Below are positions 7,861-17,683 of a stretch of 64,000 nucleotides of DNA, one piece after another (the first letter of the stretch is position 1; every line of letters begins with the position of its first letter). The DNA comes from Paenibacillus_E oryzisoli_A. Its GTDB lineage: Bacteria > Bacillota > Bacilli > Paenibacillales > NBRC-103111. The stretch covers positions 1 through 64,000 of the forward strand of contig NZ_JBCMUN010000004.1 in assembly GCF_050467285.1 (NCBI RefSeq), in the 5' to 3' direction. A program made the translations under genes and the position numbers. The notes beneath the pieces are model-generated. The model did not search any database. It was not told the origin of the DNA and saw only the letters and a program-made list of their open reading frames with translations.

Positions 7861-8850
7861 TTATACCTTGTCAGCAGAATCTCCCATCCATTTGCCGAAT
7901 AACGCATGCACAAATTGCTCCGAATCAAACGCTTGTAAGTCATCCATTTTCTCGCCGAGACCGACGAATTTGACCGGAAGGCTCAGCTCTTGGCGAATCG
8001 CCACGACGATGCCGCCTTTAGCCGTACCGTCCAGCTTGGACAGCACAAGACCCGTCAGACCTGCTTTTTCCCCGAAGATCTTCGCTTGGCTCAGCGCGTT
8101 CTGACCCGTCGTCGCGTCCAGCACTAGAATGACCTCATGCGGCGCTTCCGGAATTTCACGTTGAATAACGCGGTAAATTTTGTTCAGTTCTTCCATGAGA
8201 TTGACTTTGTTCTGCAAGCGTCCTGCGGTATCGCACAGCAAAATATCGACGCCGCGCGTCTTTGCCGCTTGTACCGCGTCATACATGACCGCTGCCGGGT
8301 CAGCACCCGACTGCTGTTTGATGACGTCGACGCCCACGCGCGTGCCCCACGTCTCAAGCTGCTCGATCGCCCCGGCACGAAACGTATCGCCCGCGGCCAT
8401 AAGCACCTTTTTGCCTTGAGACTTGAACATGTGTGCCATTTTGCCAATCGTTGTCGTCTTACCGACACCATTCACACCGACGAACAGGATGACGGTCAAG
8501 CCGTTAGGGTTCAGATTCAACCCGGCATCCTGATCTCCTTTGAGAAGTTCAATCAGCTTCTCAGAAAGAATTGGCTGCAGCTCGGACGGATCCTCGATCT
8601 TGCGCTTCTTCACTTCCGCGCGCAGCTGGTCAATCAGCTCAAGCACCGTATTCACACCAACATCGGCACCGATCAAAATTTCTTCCAGTTCTTCATAGAA
8701 ATCCTCGTCGATTTTTTTGCGGCGGGAGAACAGATCATCCACCCGATCAACAAATGCATCCCGCGTCTTTGCCAAACCGTCTTTAAACTTATTGGTAACG
8801 GCTTCCGCCTTCCCGGCGATGCTTTCCTTTAATCTTTTAAAAAAACTCAT
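7861..8850 (-). CDS. ftsY: Signal recognition particle receptor FtsY
   Basis: Membrane-associated SRP receptor GTPase of 329 aa. A short basic N-terminal region (MSFFKRLKESIAGK) replaces the long acidic A domain of E. coli. Then come the N domain and the G domain with GVNGVGKTTT, DTAGR and TKLDGTAKGG-type motifs. The start at 8850 is set by GCAGGAGGAGCT. It lies 33 bases after smc and is followed by ylxM and ffh. Confidence 0.97.
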   Translation of the reverse strand: MSFFKRLKESIAGKAEAVTNKFKDGLAKTRDAFVDRVDDLFSRRKKIDEDFYEELEEILIGADVGVNTVLELIDQLRAEVKKRKIEDPSELQPILSEKLIELLKGDQDAGLNLNPNGLTVILFVGVNGVGKTTTIGKMAHMFKSQGKKVLMAAGDTFRAGAIEQLETWGTRVGVDVIKQQSGADPAAVMYDAVQAAKTRGVDILLCDTAGRLQNKVNLMEELNKIYRVIQREIPEAPHEVILVLDATTGQNALSQAKIFGEKAGLTGLVLSKLDGTAKGGIVVAIRQELSLPVKFVGLGEKMDDLQAFDSEQFVHALFGKWMGDSADKV

Positions 8851-8883
8851 AGCTCCTCCTGCTTCCATCCCCGTAATAATCTC

Positions 8884-11800
8884 CTATGATGCGGTCATTT
8901 CCGCTTCTTCATCTTCCAGGCGCACCGAAACCAGCTTGGATACGCCGCCTTCTTGCATCGTGACGCCGTACAACACATCCGCTTCCTCCATCGTACCTTT
9001 CCGGTGCGTGACGACGATAAACTGCGTCATTTCCGAGAATTCACGTAAGTATTCCGCAAAACGGGACACGTTCGCTTCGTCCAATGCCGCCTCGACCTCG
9101 TCCAGCACGCAGAACGGCACCGGCTTCACGCGGATGATCGAGAAGAGCAGCGCAATCGCCGTCAAAGCGCGTTCGCCCCCGGAGAGCAGCTGCAAGTTTT
9201 GCAGCTTTTTGCCTGGTGGCTGCGCCACGATTTCAATGCCGGTGTCCAACAAGTTGTCCGGCTCCGATAAGATCAGGTCCGCCCGACCGCCGCCGAACAG
9301 TTTGGCGAATACGACGCCGAAATGCGAGCGAATCTCGTCAAACGTCGTTTTGAACCGCTTGGACATCTCTTGGTCGATCTCGCGAATGACCTGATACAAC
9401 GTCGTCTTCGCTTCAATCAGATCGTCCTTCTGGGCAGCGAGGAACTCATAACGTTCCGACACCCGGGCGAACTCGTCGATCGCACCAAGGTTCACCTCGC
9501 CGAGCGACGCGATTTCGCGCTTCAGCTCGCGCACTTTATTTTGCGTACCGATAATGTCTTCCGGCACTGGGTAGCGCAGCTTCGCGAGCTCGTAGCTCAA
9601 TTCATATTCTTCGCCGAGCTTTTTGAGCAAGTTCTCGAGCTCCACATCGAGGCGTGTTACCCGCACTTCGGTCTGGCGAAGGCTCTCTTCGACCTGTTTC
9701 AGCTGCGTCCGCTGCGTCCGGGTCTCATTCTCGCCCTGCTCCAGCTTGAGCAGCCAGTCCGCGCGTTCCGCTCGCTTGAAATCGATGCTTTCCGAGCATT
9801 GCTGCTTCCGCAGCTTCAAGTCGTTCAAAAGCTCGATCTGCGCGACGGTTTCCAGCTCCAGCGCCGCCATATCATCTTCCAGCTGCTGCATGAGGCCGCG
9901 GTTCACTTCGATTTCCCGTTCCGCTTCGGACAAGTCCGTTTGCAAACGACGCTGCTGATCCTGCAAGGAATGCTTCTCCTGTGTGATCGACGCCACTTTT
10001 ACTTTCAAATCCGTGAGCTGGCCTTGCAACTCTTCTTTGGCCGACTCGCTGGCTTTCCGCGAGCTTTCGGCATCACGAATCGCCTGTTGGAGCGAAGCTT
10101 CTTCCTGCTGCAATTCCGCCAGCGCCGCTTCCGCTTCCTCCTTCTTCCGGGCAAAATCCTTCTGCTCCTCGATCAGCGCGTTCCGGTCCTGGCTGTCCAG
10201 CGACAGTTGCTCTTCCACAGTACGGCTCTCGGATTCGAGTGGGTTCAACTCGGCGCGGATCTGCTGCTCGGTGATACGCTGCTGCTCGCCTTGCTGACGA
10301 AGCTGCTCCACCTTCATCATCTCTTCCGCGATTTCCCGCTTGAGCTGGCCGGTTTGGCCGCGCAAGCCGCTGAGCTGCGTTTCAGAGCTCTTGATCTCCG
10401 TGTCCAACTCTTCGACTTGGCGCTGACGTCCCAGGAGGTTCGCCGTTTTCTTCTGTAAGCTTCCCCCAGTCATCGAACCGCCGGGATTAACAACGTCACC
10501 CTCGAGCGTCACGACACGGTAGCGGTACTGCGCTTTCGCCGCAATATGGTTCGCATCCTCCAACGTCTGCGCCACCACGACATTGCCGAGCAAACTGGAG
10601 AAAATATTGTGATACTTGTTATCAAATTCAACCAGATTCACAGCAATGCCTACGAAGCCGCGCGCCGCCTTGAGCGTGCCAATCTCATGCTCCGAAATGG
10701 AGCGGCCGCGAATGACATTCATCGGCAGGAACGTCGCCCGTCCCATTTGCCGGCGCTTCAGGAAAGCAATCGCTTCCCGCCCGTCGGCTTCTGTTTCGAC
10801 GACGATGTTCTGGAGCGCTGCGCCGAGCGCCGTCTCAATCGCAATCTCCACGTGCTGAGGCACCTTCACGAGTTCGGCAACCGCGCCGCGAATGCCTCGC
10901 AGATCGCCGCGGGCTTTGGCCTTGAGCACCTCTTTGACCCCTTGCATAAAGCCATCGTAGTCGTTCGCCATTTCCTTCATCGTATCGCGGCGGGAGATCA
11001 GGCTGTCCAGCTTCTGCTCCCACTTGCGCACCATGCCGAGGGCATCGTCCAAGAGGCCCTGCTTCGTTTTGAGCGCTTGCGTAATGGCGACGTACTGCAG
11101 GCGCGCTTCTTCAATCTCGTGGACAGTCGCTTCGAGCTTACCTGTCAGCTCCTGTCTGCGAAGCACGATCTGCTCCCTCTGACCTGCCCACTTCTGCCGC
11201 TCATCGTCCAGCCGCTCCAGCCGCCGGGAGATCGATTCCATCTGCTGCTCCGCATAGCGAATCTCGTTGCGGGACTGCGCCATTTTGTTCAGCGTCTCCA
11301 ACAGTTCGCCCTTCAACTGCTCTTCCGGTGACGCGTTAATCCCGCCGCTGACGCCTTGCAACCTCTGCTCTTCCGCCGTCAGCTTCGCCTGGAATTCAAA
11401 CAGCTGTGCGCCGATGCTAATGATTTTCTCCCGATGCTTGTTCAGCTCAGATTCTTTATCCAGCTTCCGCTGCTCTTGCAGGGCAATCGTGCTGCTTAAT
11501 TGTTGATGATTCGCGGCGTAGTTCTTTTTCCGCTCTTTGAGCACCTCGCCGTGTCCTTCGCACTTCTCGAACTCTTCACTCAGCGTAAGCAGGCTTTCCT
11601 GCAGCGTCTCCAGCTCTTCCTCCAGCCTGCGGGACTCCATACGGTGCTTCTCCAGCTGAGCATCGTGCGTGCTTACAATCGTCGACAACTCCAGCTGTTC
11701 CTGCGTCAGCTTGTCCAAAAGCGCTTTCGCTTCGTTCCACGAAGCATAAATCTGCTCGATTTGGTGAACATACATCGAAATCTCATTACTCTTCAGCGTT

Positions 11801-12459
11801 TCACGCAGCGCTTTATACCGCGTCGCCTTCTCCGCCTGATCCCGCAAAGGTTCAAGCTGATCCTCGAGCTCTGAAACCAAATCGTGAATCCGCAGCAGAT
11901 TCTGCTCGGTGTCGTTCAGTTTCTTTTCCGCTTCGCGCTTGCGCGATTTATACTTGACAATACCGGATGCTTCCTCAAAAATGCCCCGGCGATCTTCAGA
12001 CTTCGTACTCAAAATCTCTTCAATCCGGCCCTGTCCGATAATGGAATACGCCTCTTTCCCGATGCCCGTATCCATGAACAGCTCGGTAATATCTTTGAGA
12101 CGGCAAGGCTGCTTGTTGATCAAATACTCGCTCTCTCCGCTGCGATGCACCCGCCGGGTGACCGTCACTTCCGAGAAGTCCAGCGGCAGCGATTGGGAGG
12201 CATTATCAAGCGTCAACGACACTTCCCCGTAGTTCACGGCGCGCCTAGCATCGCTCCCGGCAAAGATGACGTCTTCCATTTTACCGCCGCGCAGCGACTT
12301 CGCGCTTTGCTCCCCGAGCACCCAACGGATCCCGTCCGAGATATTGCTTTTTCCACTTCCATTCGGACCTACAACAGCGGTAATCCCGCGAACAAATTCC
12401 AGCTCCGTCCGGTCTGCGAAAGATTTAAACCCGGATAACTCGATCCGTTTCAAAAACAT
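8884..12459 (-). CDS. smc: Chromosome partition protein SMC
   Basis: Structural maintenance of chromosomes ATPase of 1191 aa. It forms the condensin ring with ScpA and ScpB and loads at ParB-parS to compact and segregate the chromosome. The Walker A GPNGSGKS is at 31-38, followed by two long coiled coils interrupted by a hinge near residues 510-670 (LVEFDNKYHNIFSSLLGNVV, GGSMTGGS). The C-terminal head has the signature LSGGERALTA and Walker B FCVLDEVEAALDEANV. All motifs are intact. GAGGTGAGACC precedes the ATG. It lies between rnc and ftsY as in Bacillus, with a terminator-like hairpin upstream. Confidence 0.98.
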   Translation of the reverse strand: MFLKRIELSGFKSFADRTELEFVRGITAVVGPNGSGKSNISDGIRWVLGEQSAKSLRGGKMEDVIFAGSDARRAVNYGEVSLTLDNASQSLPLDFSEVTVTRRVHRSGESEYLINKQPCRLKDITELFMDTGIGKEAYSIIGQGRIEEILSTKSEDRRGIFEEASGIVKYKSRKREAEKKLNDTEQNLLRIHDLVSELEDQLEPLRDQAEKATRYKALRETLKSNEISMYVHQIEQIYASWNEAKALLDKLTQEQLELSTIVSTHDAQLEKHRMESRRLEEELETLQESLLTLSEEFEKCEGHGEVLKERKKNYAANHQQLSSTIALQEQRKLDKESELNKHREKIISIGAQLFEFQAKLTAEEQRLQGVSGGINASPEEQLKGELLETLNKMAQSRNEIRYAEQQMESISRRLERLDDERQKWAGQREQIVLRRQELTGKLEATVHEIEEARLQYVAITQALKTKQGLLDDALGMVRKWEQKLDSLISRRDTMKEMANDYDGFMQGVKEVLKAKARGDLRGIRGAVAELVKVPQHVEIAIETALGAALQNIVVETEADGREAIAFLKRRQMGRATFLPMNVIRGRSISEHEIGTLKAARGFVGIAVNLVEFDNKYHNIFSSLLGNVVVAQTLEDANHIAAKAQYRYRVVTLEGDVVNPGGSMTGGSLQKKTANLLGRQRQVEELDTEIKSSETQLSGLRGQTGQLKREIAEEMMKVEQLRQQGEQQRITEQQIRAELNPLESESRTVEEQLSLDSQDRNALIEEQKDFARKKEEAEAALAELQQEEASLQQAIRDAESSRKASESAKEELQGQLTDLKVKVASITQEKHSLQDQQRRLQTDLSEAEREIEVNRGLMQQLEDDMAALELETVAQIELLNDLKLRKQQCSESIDFKRAERADWLLKLEQGENETRTQRTQLKQVEESLRQTEVRVTRLDVELENLLKKLGEEYELSYELAKLRYPVPEDIIGTQNKVRELKREIASLGEVNLGAIDEFARVSERYEFLAAQKDDLIEAKTTLYQVIREIDQEMSKRFKTTFDEIRSHFGVVFAKLFGGGRADLILSEPDNLLDTGIEIVAQPPGKKLQNLQLLSGGERALTAIALLFSIIRVKPVPFCVLDEVEAALDEANVSRFAEYLREFSEMTQFIVVTHRKGTMEEADVLYGVTMQEGGVSKLVSVRLEDEEAEMTAS

Positions 12460-12519
12460 GGTCTCACCTCAACCGTATTGTACCATAACCCTTGGCAAAA
12501 GCAGAGAGCCGCAGGCGCG

Positions 12520-12549
12520 AAAAAAAATAAAAGAAGCGGCCGCAGCCGC
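12520..12549 (-). terminator. Terminator/attenuator between rnc and smc
   Basis: On the minus strand GCGGC-TGCG-GCCGC is followed by TTCTTTTATTTTTTTT. The stem is short but GC-only and the U tract is long. It probably lowers read-through from rnc into smc. Confidence 0.6.
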
Positions 12550-12561
12550 CCCTTTCTCGCA

Positions 12562-13263
12562 CTATCTCTGTACTGTCACGTTCAGCTTCGACAGGGCGCC
12601 AGCCGCTGCCTGCTGTTCCGCTTCTTTCTTGGAGCGACCCGCTCCCGTACCCAGCAGTTCGCTGTCCATATGCACCTCGGCGACGAATTCGCGCTCATGC
12701 GCAGGTCCGCGCTCATTGACAATGCGATATTCCAGTGTCCCCATGCTGTGATGCTGTACGTACTCTTGCAATTGCGTTTTATAATCGATGACGAGCAGTT
12801 TGCCTTCCGTGGACAGTTTGCTGAATACATGCGTTTTCAGAAACGATTTGACCACATCCAGCCCTTGATCGAGGTACAGCGCACCGACGAACGATTCGAA
12901 TACGTCCGCGAGCAGCGCCGGTCTCGAGCGGCCGCCTGTCAGTTCTTCTCCTTTGCCCAGCAGCACGTAAGCGCCAAAATCTAAATCTTCCGCAAACGTC
13001 ACGAGCGAAGGCTCGCACACAATGGAAGCCCTCAGCTTCGTTAATTCGCCTTCTGTACGCCCCGGGTATGAATCATATAAAAATTCCGAAACCGTCAACT
13101 CCAGCACGGCGTCTCCCAGAAATTCCAATCGCTCGTTGTCTTTATGTCCCGCGATGCGATGCTCGTTGACGTAAGATGAATGGGTAAATGCCTGCCTTAG
13201 CAGATCCGACCTCCGAAAAGTAATGCGAATCGCTTTCTGCAGCTCTCTAATATCACGGTTCAT
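12562..13263 (-). CDS. rnc: Ribonuclease III
   Basis: Double-strand-specific endoribonuclease that processes rRNA precursors, scRNA and some mRNAs. The catalytic signature NERLEFLGDAVLEL is at 43-56, and a C-terminal double-stranded RNA-binding domain covers about 160-230 (YKTQLQEYVQ, then GRSKKEAEQQAAAGAL). It has 233 aa. GGTGGTGATTC lies upstream of the ATG. It follows fabF and precedes smc, as in B. subtilis (acpA-rncS-smc), except that fabF is inserted here. Confidence 0.97.
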   Translation of the reverse strand: MNRDIRELQKAIRITFRRSDLLRQAFTHSSYVNEHRIAGHKDNERLEFLGDAVLELTVSEFLYDSYPGRTEGELTKLRASIVCEPSLVTFAEDLDFGAYVLLGKGEELTGGRSRPALLADVFESFVGALYLDQGLDVVKSFLKTHVFSKLSTEGKLLVIDYKTQLQEYVQHHSMGTLEYRIVNERGPAHEREFVAEVHMDSELLGTGAGRSKKEAEQQAAAGALSKLNVTVQR

Positions 13264-13324
13264 TGCTTTGAATCACCACCCCGAGAGACTGATATTGGGT
13301 TATCTTTCTTCGCAGGAAGGTAAA

Positions 13325-14560
13325 TTATGCTTCAAACTTTTTGAGCACGATCGTTGCGTTGTGACCGCCGAAGCCAAAGGAGTTGGACATCGCGATCTTC
13401 ACATTCGCTTCACGGGCAACGTTCGGCACGTAATCCAGGTCACACTCCGGATCTTGATTGTCGATGTTGATGGTCGGCGCGATGGTGTTGTTGGCAATCG
13501 ACAGCCCACAGATGACCGCTTCTACACCGCCGGCAGCGCCGAGCAGATGGCCTGTCATCGATTTCGTCGAGGACACCGCTACTTTGGAAGCGTACTCGCC
13601 CAGCGTCTTCTTGATCGCCGTCGTTTCGGATTTGTCACCGACAGGCGTCGAGGTGCCGTGTGCATTGATGTAAGTAACGTCTTCTGGCGAGATGCCTGCG
13701 TCCTTGATCGCCCGCTTCATGCAGCGAGCTGCGCCGTCCGGATCCGGATCTGTCATGTGGTAAGCGTCACCGCTCATGCCGTAGCCGATCACTTCCGCAT
13801 AGATGCGTGCGCCGCGTTTTTGCGCGTGCTCCAATGTTTCCAACACGAGGATGCCTGCCCCCTCGCCCATGACGAATCCGTCACGGTCGACGTCAAATGG
13901 ACGGCTTGCCTTGGTCGGCTCTTCGTTACGTGTTGACATCGCTCTCAAAGCGCAGAATCCTGCCACCCCAATCGGCGTAATTGTCGCTTCCGCACCGCCG
14001 CAGATCATCACGTCGGCATCGCCGCGCTGCAAAATTTTGAACGAATCGCCAATGGAATGCGTACCGGTAGCGCACGCCGTAACCGCCGTCGAGTTCGGTC
14101 CTTTCGCTCCTGTGATCATCGACACTTGGCCGGATGCCATGTTCGCGATCATCATCGGGATAAAGAACGGCGATACACGCTTCGGTCCTTTTTCCAGCAA
14201 AATGCGGTGCTGCTCTTCCCATGTGCCCAGACCACCGATGCCAGAGCCCACAGACACGCCTACGCGCTCTGGATCAGCGTCTTCCGCAACATTGAGATTC
14301 GCATCTTTTAAGGCGTTCAGCGCGCCTGCAACAGCAAACTGTACGAAACGGTCCATGCGGCGCGCTTCTTTACGGTCTACATAATTTTCGATATTAAAAT
14401 CTTTGATCTCCGCCGCAATTTGCGTCGGGTATTCGCTGACATCAAAATTCTCAATGCGGCTTACGCCGGATTTGCCGGAAGTCAAATTACCCCAGAATGT
14501 ATCCAAATCTTGACCGAGGGCCGTCACAACGCCCATACCTGTAATGACAACTCTGTTCAT
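13325..14560 (-). CDS. fabF: 3-oxoacyl-ACP synthase II (KAS II)
   Basis: Condensing enzyme that elongates acyl-ACP with malonyl-ACP in type II fatty-acid synthesis. The Cys-His-His triad is visible in TACATGTH, NAHGTSTPVGD and KSMTGHLLGAAGG. It has 411 aa starting MNRVVITGMGVVTALG at 14560, with AGAAGGATGGTACAA in front. The longer frame to 14638 has no ribosome site. In B. subtilis fabF lies elsewhere with fabHA, but here it sits in the fapR-plsX operon directly after acpP, so nearly the whole elongation set is in one unit. A hairpin lies between it and acpP. Confidence 0.97.
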   Translation of the reverse strand: MNRVVITGMGVVTALGQDLDTFWGNLTSGKSGVSRIENFDVSEYPTQIAAEIKDFNIENYVDRKEARRMDRFVQFAVAGALNALKDANLNVAEDADPERVGVSVGSGIGGLGTWEEQHRILLEKGPKRVSPFFIPMMIANMASGQVSMITGAKGPNSTAVTACATGTHSIGDSFKILQRGDADVMICGGAEATITPIGVAGFCALRAMSTRNEEPTKASRPFDVDRDGFVMGEGAGILVLETLEHAQKRGARIYAEVIGYGMSGDAYHMTDPDPDGAARCMKRAIKDAGISPEDVTYINAHGTSTPVGDKSETTAIKKTLGEYASKVAVSSTKSMTGHLLGAAGGVEAVICGLSIANNTIAPTINIDNQDPECDLDYVPNVAREANVKIAMSNSFGFGGHNATIVLKKFEA

Positions 14561-14618
14561 TTGTACCATCCTTCTATGTAGTGAGACATTATTATTATTC
14601 ATGCTGAGAATGGAGAGA

Positions 14619-14645
14619 AGTCCCGTCTTGATTAGCAACGGGACT
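14619..14645 (-). promoter_or_regulatory. Intergenic mRNA hairpin between acpP and fabF
   Basis: AGTCCCGT and ACGGGACT form a perfect 8-bp stem with an 11-base loop and no U tract. Its position just after acpP suggests 3' stabilisation or processing that would raise acyl-carrier output relative to fabF. This is inference. Confidence 0.4.
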
Positions 14646-14655
14646 CGGTAGACTA

Positions 14656-14889
14656 TTACGTATGAGATTTTATGTAATTCGTAACTTCTCCTACTGTCGT
14701 AATCTTCTCAGCGTCTTCATCGGAAATTTCTAAATCGAATTCATCTTCTAATTCCATTACCAATTCCACTACATCGAGAGAATCAGCACCTAGATCTTCT
14801 TTGAAAGATGCTTCGAGGGTGACTTCAGATTCATCAACCCCTAGACGATCGACTACAATTCGTTTAACACGATCCAATACGTCGGACAT
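14656..14889 (-). CDS. acpP: Acyl carrier protein
   Basis: 77-aa acidic carrier on which fatty acids are built. S38 in the conserved GADSLDVVELV carries the 4'-phosphopantetheine arm. The start at 14889 (MSDVLDRVKRIV) has GAGGAGGTGAACCGG, a very strong ribosome site fitting the high copy number of ACP. It is followed by a strong hairpin and then fabF. It lies between fabG and fabF in the fapR-controlled operon. Confidence 0.98.
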   Translation of the reverse strand: MSDVLDRVKRIVVDRLGVDESEVTLEASFKEDLGADSLDVVELVMELEDEFDLEISDEDAEKITTVGEVTNYIKSHT

Positions 14890-14973
14890 CCGGTTCACCT
14901 CCTCTTTGGTATTATACGAGAATCTTTGACAGATTGCCAGTAGGCAAATTTTCAGATTCTCATTTTCATTCTC

Positions 14974-15714
14974 TTACATGTACATACCGCCATCCACGTG
15001 CAATGTTTGGCCTGTCATATAGGAGGCGTCGTCGGAAGCCAAGAAGCGGACGACCTTCGCAATCTCCTCAGGCTGCCCAAGGCGTTCCAGTGGAATACCT
15101 TTCAGCATTTGCTCCTTGAGCTCAGGAGACAGCTTGTCAGTCATGTCTGTTTCAATAAAGCCTGGAGCCACCGCATTCACGGTAATGCCACGGGAAGCGA
15201 GTTCCTTCGCCGTCGCCTTCGTGAGGCCAATGACGCCTGCTTTGGCTGCTACATAGTTGGCTTGACCCGGGTTGCCGAGCACGCCGACTACAGAAGATAT
15301 ATTGATAATTCGACCGGAGCGCTGCTTCATCATCGGACGCGTCACCGCTTTGACGCAGTTAAAGACGCCTTTCAGATTCGTCGCGATCACTTGATCGAAC
15401 TCTTCTTCCTTCATGCGCATGATTAGATTGTCTCTCGTTATGCCTGCATTATTCACAAGAATATCGATTTTTCCAAATGTTTCTATCGTTTGCTTGACCA
15501 AATCTTCGGATTCCTGATAGGAGCTGACATCGGCGCGCAGCTTGATCGCTTTGCGGCCCATCGCTTCAATCGCGGCAACCACCTCGCTGGCGGCTCCTTC
15601 GCTGCCTGCGTAGTTCACAACGACGTCCGCCCCATGCTCTGCCAAATGCAGGGCAATGGCACGGCCAATCCCGCGGGAAGCGCCAGTGACTAACGCTACT
15701 TTACCCGTTAACAT
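14974..15714 (-). CDS. fabG: 3-oxoacyl-ACP reductase
   Basis: NADPH-dependent short-chain dehydrogenase that reduces 3-oxoacyl-ACP. The cofactor motif TGASRGIG is at 10-17, NNAG is near residue 88, and the catalytic Ser-Tyr-Lys is seen in ISSVVG and YVAAKAG. It has 246 aa. Its ATG lies inside the end of fabD (14-base overlap) with GGAGGTGGAGCAGC, so the two are translationally coupled. Confidence 0.97.
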   Translation of the reverse strand: MLTGKVALVTGASRGIGRAIALHLAEHGADVVVNYAGSEGAASEVVAAIEAMGRKAIKLRADVSSYQESEDLVKQTIETFGKIDILVNNAGITRDNLIMRMKEEEFDQVIATNLKGVFNCVKAVTRPMMKQRSGRIINISSVVGVLGNPGQANYVAAKAGVIGLTKATAKELASRGITVNAVAPGFIETDMTDKLSPELKEQMLKGIPLERLGQPEEIAKVVRFLASDDASYMTGQTLHVDGGMYM

Positions 15715-16648
15715 GCTGCTCCACCTCCAAATACTTGTTCAACGCTTCCAGACTGCCGATCGAGACCGTTTTGACGGATTTGTCGACCTTCTTGATCAGT
15801 CCGGCAAGCACTGCACCCGAGCCCAGCTCGATAAACGTATCGACGCCTTCGCCGATCAAGTACGCAATGGTGTCTTCCCATAATACAGGGGAATACACTT
15901 GCTCCACAAGCAGCCCCCGGATTTCTTCCGGCTGCGTCACCTCGCGCGCCGTCACGTTCGCGACGACCGGCACGGCTGCCGGCTGCATGTCCACCGCAGC
16001 GAGCACGCTAGCCAGTCGCTCGGAAGCCGGCTTCATGAGGGACGAATGAAACGGCCCGCTCACTTCGAGCGGAATCGCGCGTTTCGCGCCCGCTTCTTTG
16101 CAGCGCTCGACGACCGCTGCCACGCCTTCCTTGCTGCCCGAGACAACGATCTGTCCCGGGCAGTTCACGTTGGCGAGCTCCACGACGGAACCGCCTGCTG
16201 TGATCGCCGTGCACAGGGCTGCCAGCGCTTCGCGCTCCGCCCCCAGCACGGCGGCCATGGCGCCCAGGCCGCCGGGGACGGCCTGTTCCATGAACTCGCC
16301 GCGGGCCCGCACGGTGCGGATCGCGTCTTCGAACCCGAGCGCGCCCGCCGCGACGAGCGCGCTGTATTCGCCCAGACTATGTCCAGCGACATAGTCGGGC
16401 GAGATGCCCGCAGCCTTGAACGCCTCCAAACAAGCGATGCTTGTTGTGAGGAGGGCCGGCTGCGTGTTGTAGGTGATTTTCAGCTGGTCGTCAGGCCCCT
16501 GAAAAATCACCTCGGACAAAGACAAGCCCAGCGCTTCGTCCGCGCGGTCAAAGTAAGCCTTCGCCGCAGGCTGGGCATCGTACAAATCTTTCCCCATGCC
16601 CACGAACTGCGAACCTTGTCCAGGAAATACAAATGCGATTTTACCCAT
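15701..16648 (-). CDS. fabD: Malonyl-CoA:ACP transacylase
   Basis: Transfers malonyl from CoA to ACP, supplying the extender unit. The GQGSQ motif near the N-terminus (FVFPGQGSQFVGMG) and the nucleophile elbow AGHSLGEYSAL (Ser at about 92) are intact. It has 315 aa. It lies between fabH and fabG. The 48-base gap to fabH contains GGAAGGGGATCC. Confidence 0.97.
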   Translation of the reverse strand: MGKIAFVFPGQGSQFVGMGKDLYDAQPAAKAYFDRADEALGLSLSEVIFQGPDDQLKITYNTQPALLTTSIACLEAFKAAGISPDYVAGHSLGEYSALVAAGALGFEDAIRTVRARGEFMEQAVPGGLGAMAAVLGAEREALAALCTAITAGGSVVELANVNCPGQIVVSGSKEGVAAVVERCKEAGAKRAIPLEVSGPFHSSLMKPASERLASVLAAVDMQPAAVPVVANVTAREVTQPEEIRGLLVEQVYSPVLWEDTIAYLIGEGVDTFIELGSGAVLAGLIKKVDKSVKTVSIGSLEALNKYLEVEQHVNG

Positions 16649-16696
16649 ACGAGAAAAGGATCCCCTTCCACGATTGTCGTTAATGTAATCAGTACA

Positions 16697-17683
16697 CTAC
16701 CACACGATGGCAGATGCGCCCCACGTCAAGCCGCCGCCAAAGCCAACCAGTACGACGCGGTCGCCTTCTTGAAGCCTGCCCTGTTCGACAGCCTCGGCCA
16801 GCGCCACCGGGATGGAGGCCGCCGACATATTGCCATATTTATCAATGTTGATCATACATTTATCTTCCGATAATTCCAAGCGGTTCAGGGAAGATTGAAT
16901 AATTCGCGTGTTCGCTTGATGCGGCACAAGCAAGTCGATGTCCGACTTGTCCCACCCAGCTTTGCGAAGCGCTTCGTCCGCCGCGTTCCCCATAATGCGG
17001 ACCGCGAACTTGAACACCTCGGCACCGGCCATGTAGATGTAATGCAAACGCTGATCTACCGAAGTGTGCGAAGCCGGGTTGCGCGATCCGCCCCCTTCGA
17101 TCTTGAGCAGCGGACCGCCTGTCCCGTCAGCCCCCAGTTCAAACGACTGGAAGCCGCGGCCTTCTGGAACTTGTCCGATCACAACGGCGCCTGCGCCGTC
17201 GCCGAACAAAATGCACGTATTGCGGTCGGTATAATCCGTGATTTTGGAAAGACTATCTGCACCGATAACCAGCGCATACTTGTACATGCCGGTCGAAATG
17301 AAGTTTGTTGCGTTCGCAAGCCCGTAGACAAAGCCCGAGCACGCCGCGGACAAATCGAAAGCTGCCGCTTTCTTCGCCCCGAGCTTCTCTTGCAAAATGC
17401 AGGCCGTCGACGGGAACGCCATGTCCGGTGTGATCGTCGCTACGATGATCAGATCGAGCTGATCGGCCGTAATGCCTGCGCTGTCCAGCGCTTTGAGCGC
17501 CGCTTCATAGCACAAGTCAGACGTCGCCTGGTTGTCGGCTGCGATCCGTCTCTCGCGGATGCCCGTACGCGTCACGATCCACTCGTCATTCGTCTCGACC
17601 ATCGATTCCAGTTCTTTATTCGTCAAAATGCGGTCCGGCACATATTTGCCGGTACCGAGTACACCAACTGGTAGTAGGCTCAT
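16697..17683 (-). CDS. fabH: 3-oxoacyl-ACP synthase III (KAS III)
   Basis: Starts fatty-acid synthesis by condensing acyl-CoA (branched or acetyl) with malonyl-ACP. The Cys-His-Asn triad appears in DLSAACSGF, LVPHQANTRII and DKYGNMSAAS. It has 328 aa. Its ATG overlaps the plsX stop (ATGA). Paenibacillus-type membranes are rich in branched-chain acids, which this enzyme would select at the priming step (family knowledge, not visible in the sequence). Confidence 0.97.
   Translation of the reverse strand: MSLLPVGVLGTGKYVPDRILTNKELESMVETNDEWIVTRTGIRERRIAADNQATSDLCYEAALKALDSAGITADQLDLIIVATITPDMAFPSTACILQEKLGAKKAAAFDLSAACSGFVYGLANATNFISTGMYKYALVIGADSLSKITDYTDRNTCILFGDGAGAVVIGQVPEGRGFQSFELGADGTGGPLLKIEGGGSRNPASHTSVDQRLHYIYMAGAEVFKFAVRIMGNAADEALRKAGWDKSDIDLLVPHQANTRIIQSSLNRLELSEDKCMINIDKYGNMSAASIPVALAEAVEQGRLQEGDRVVLVGFGGGLTWGASAIVW

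Noticed and set aside
9322..11331. Long plus-strand open frames (up to 378 codons) inside smc
   Set aside because: Mirror frames of the smc coiled coil; Leu/Arg/Gln-rich composition without starts or motifs. smc itself is intact across the whole stretch.
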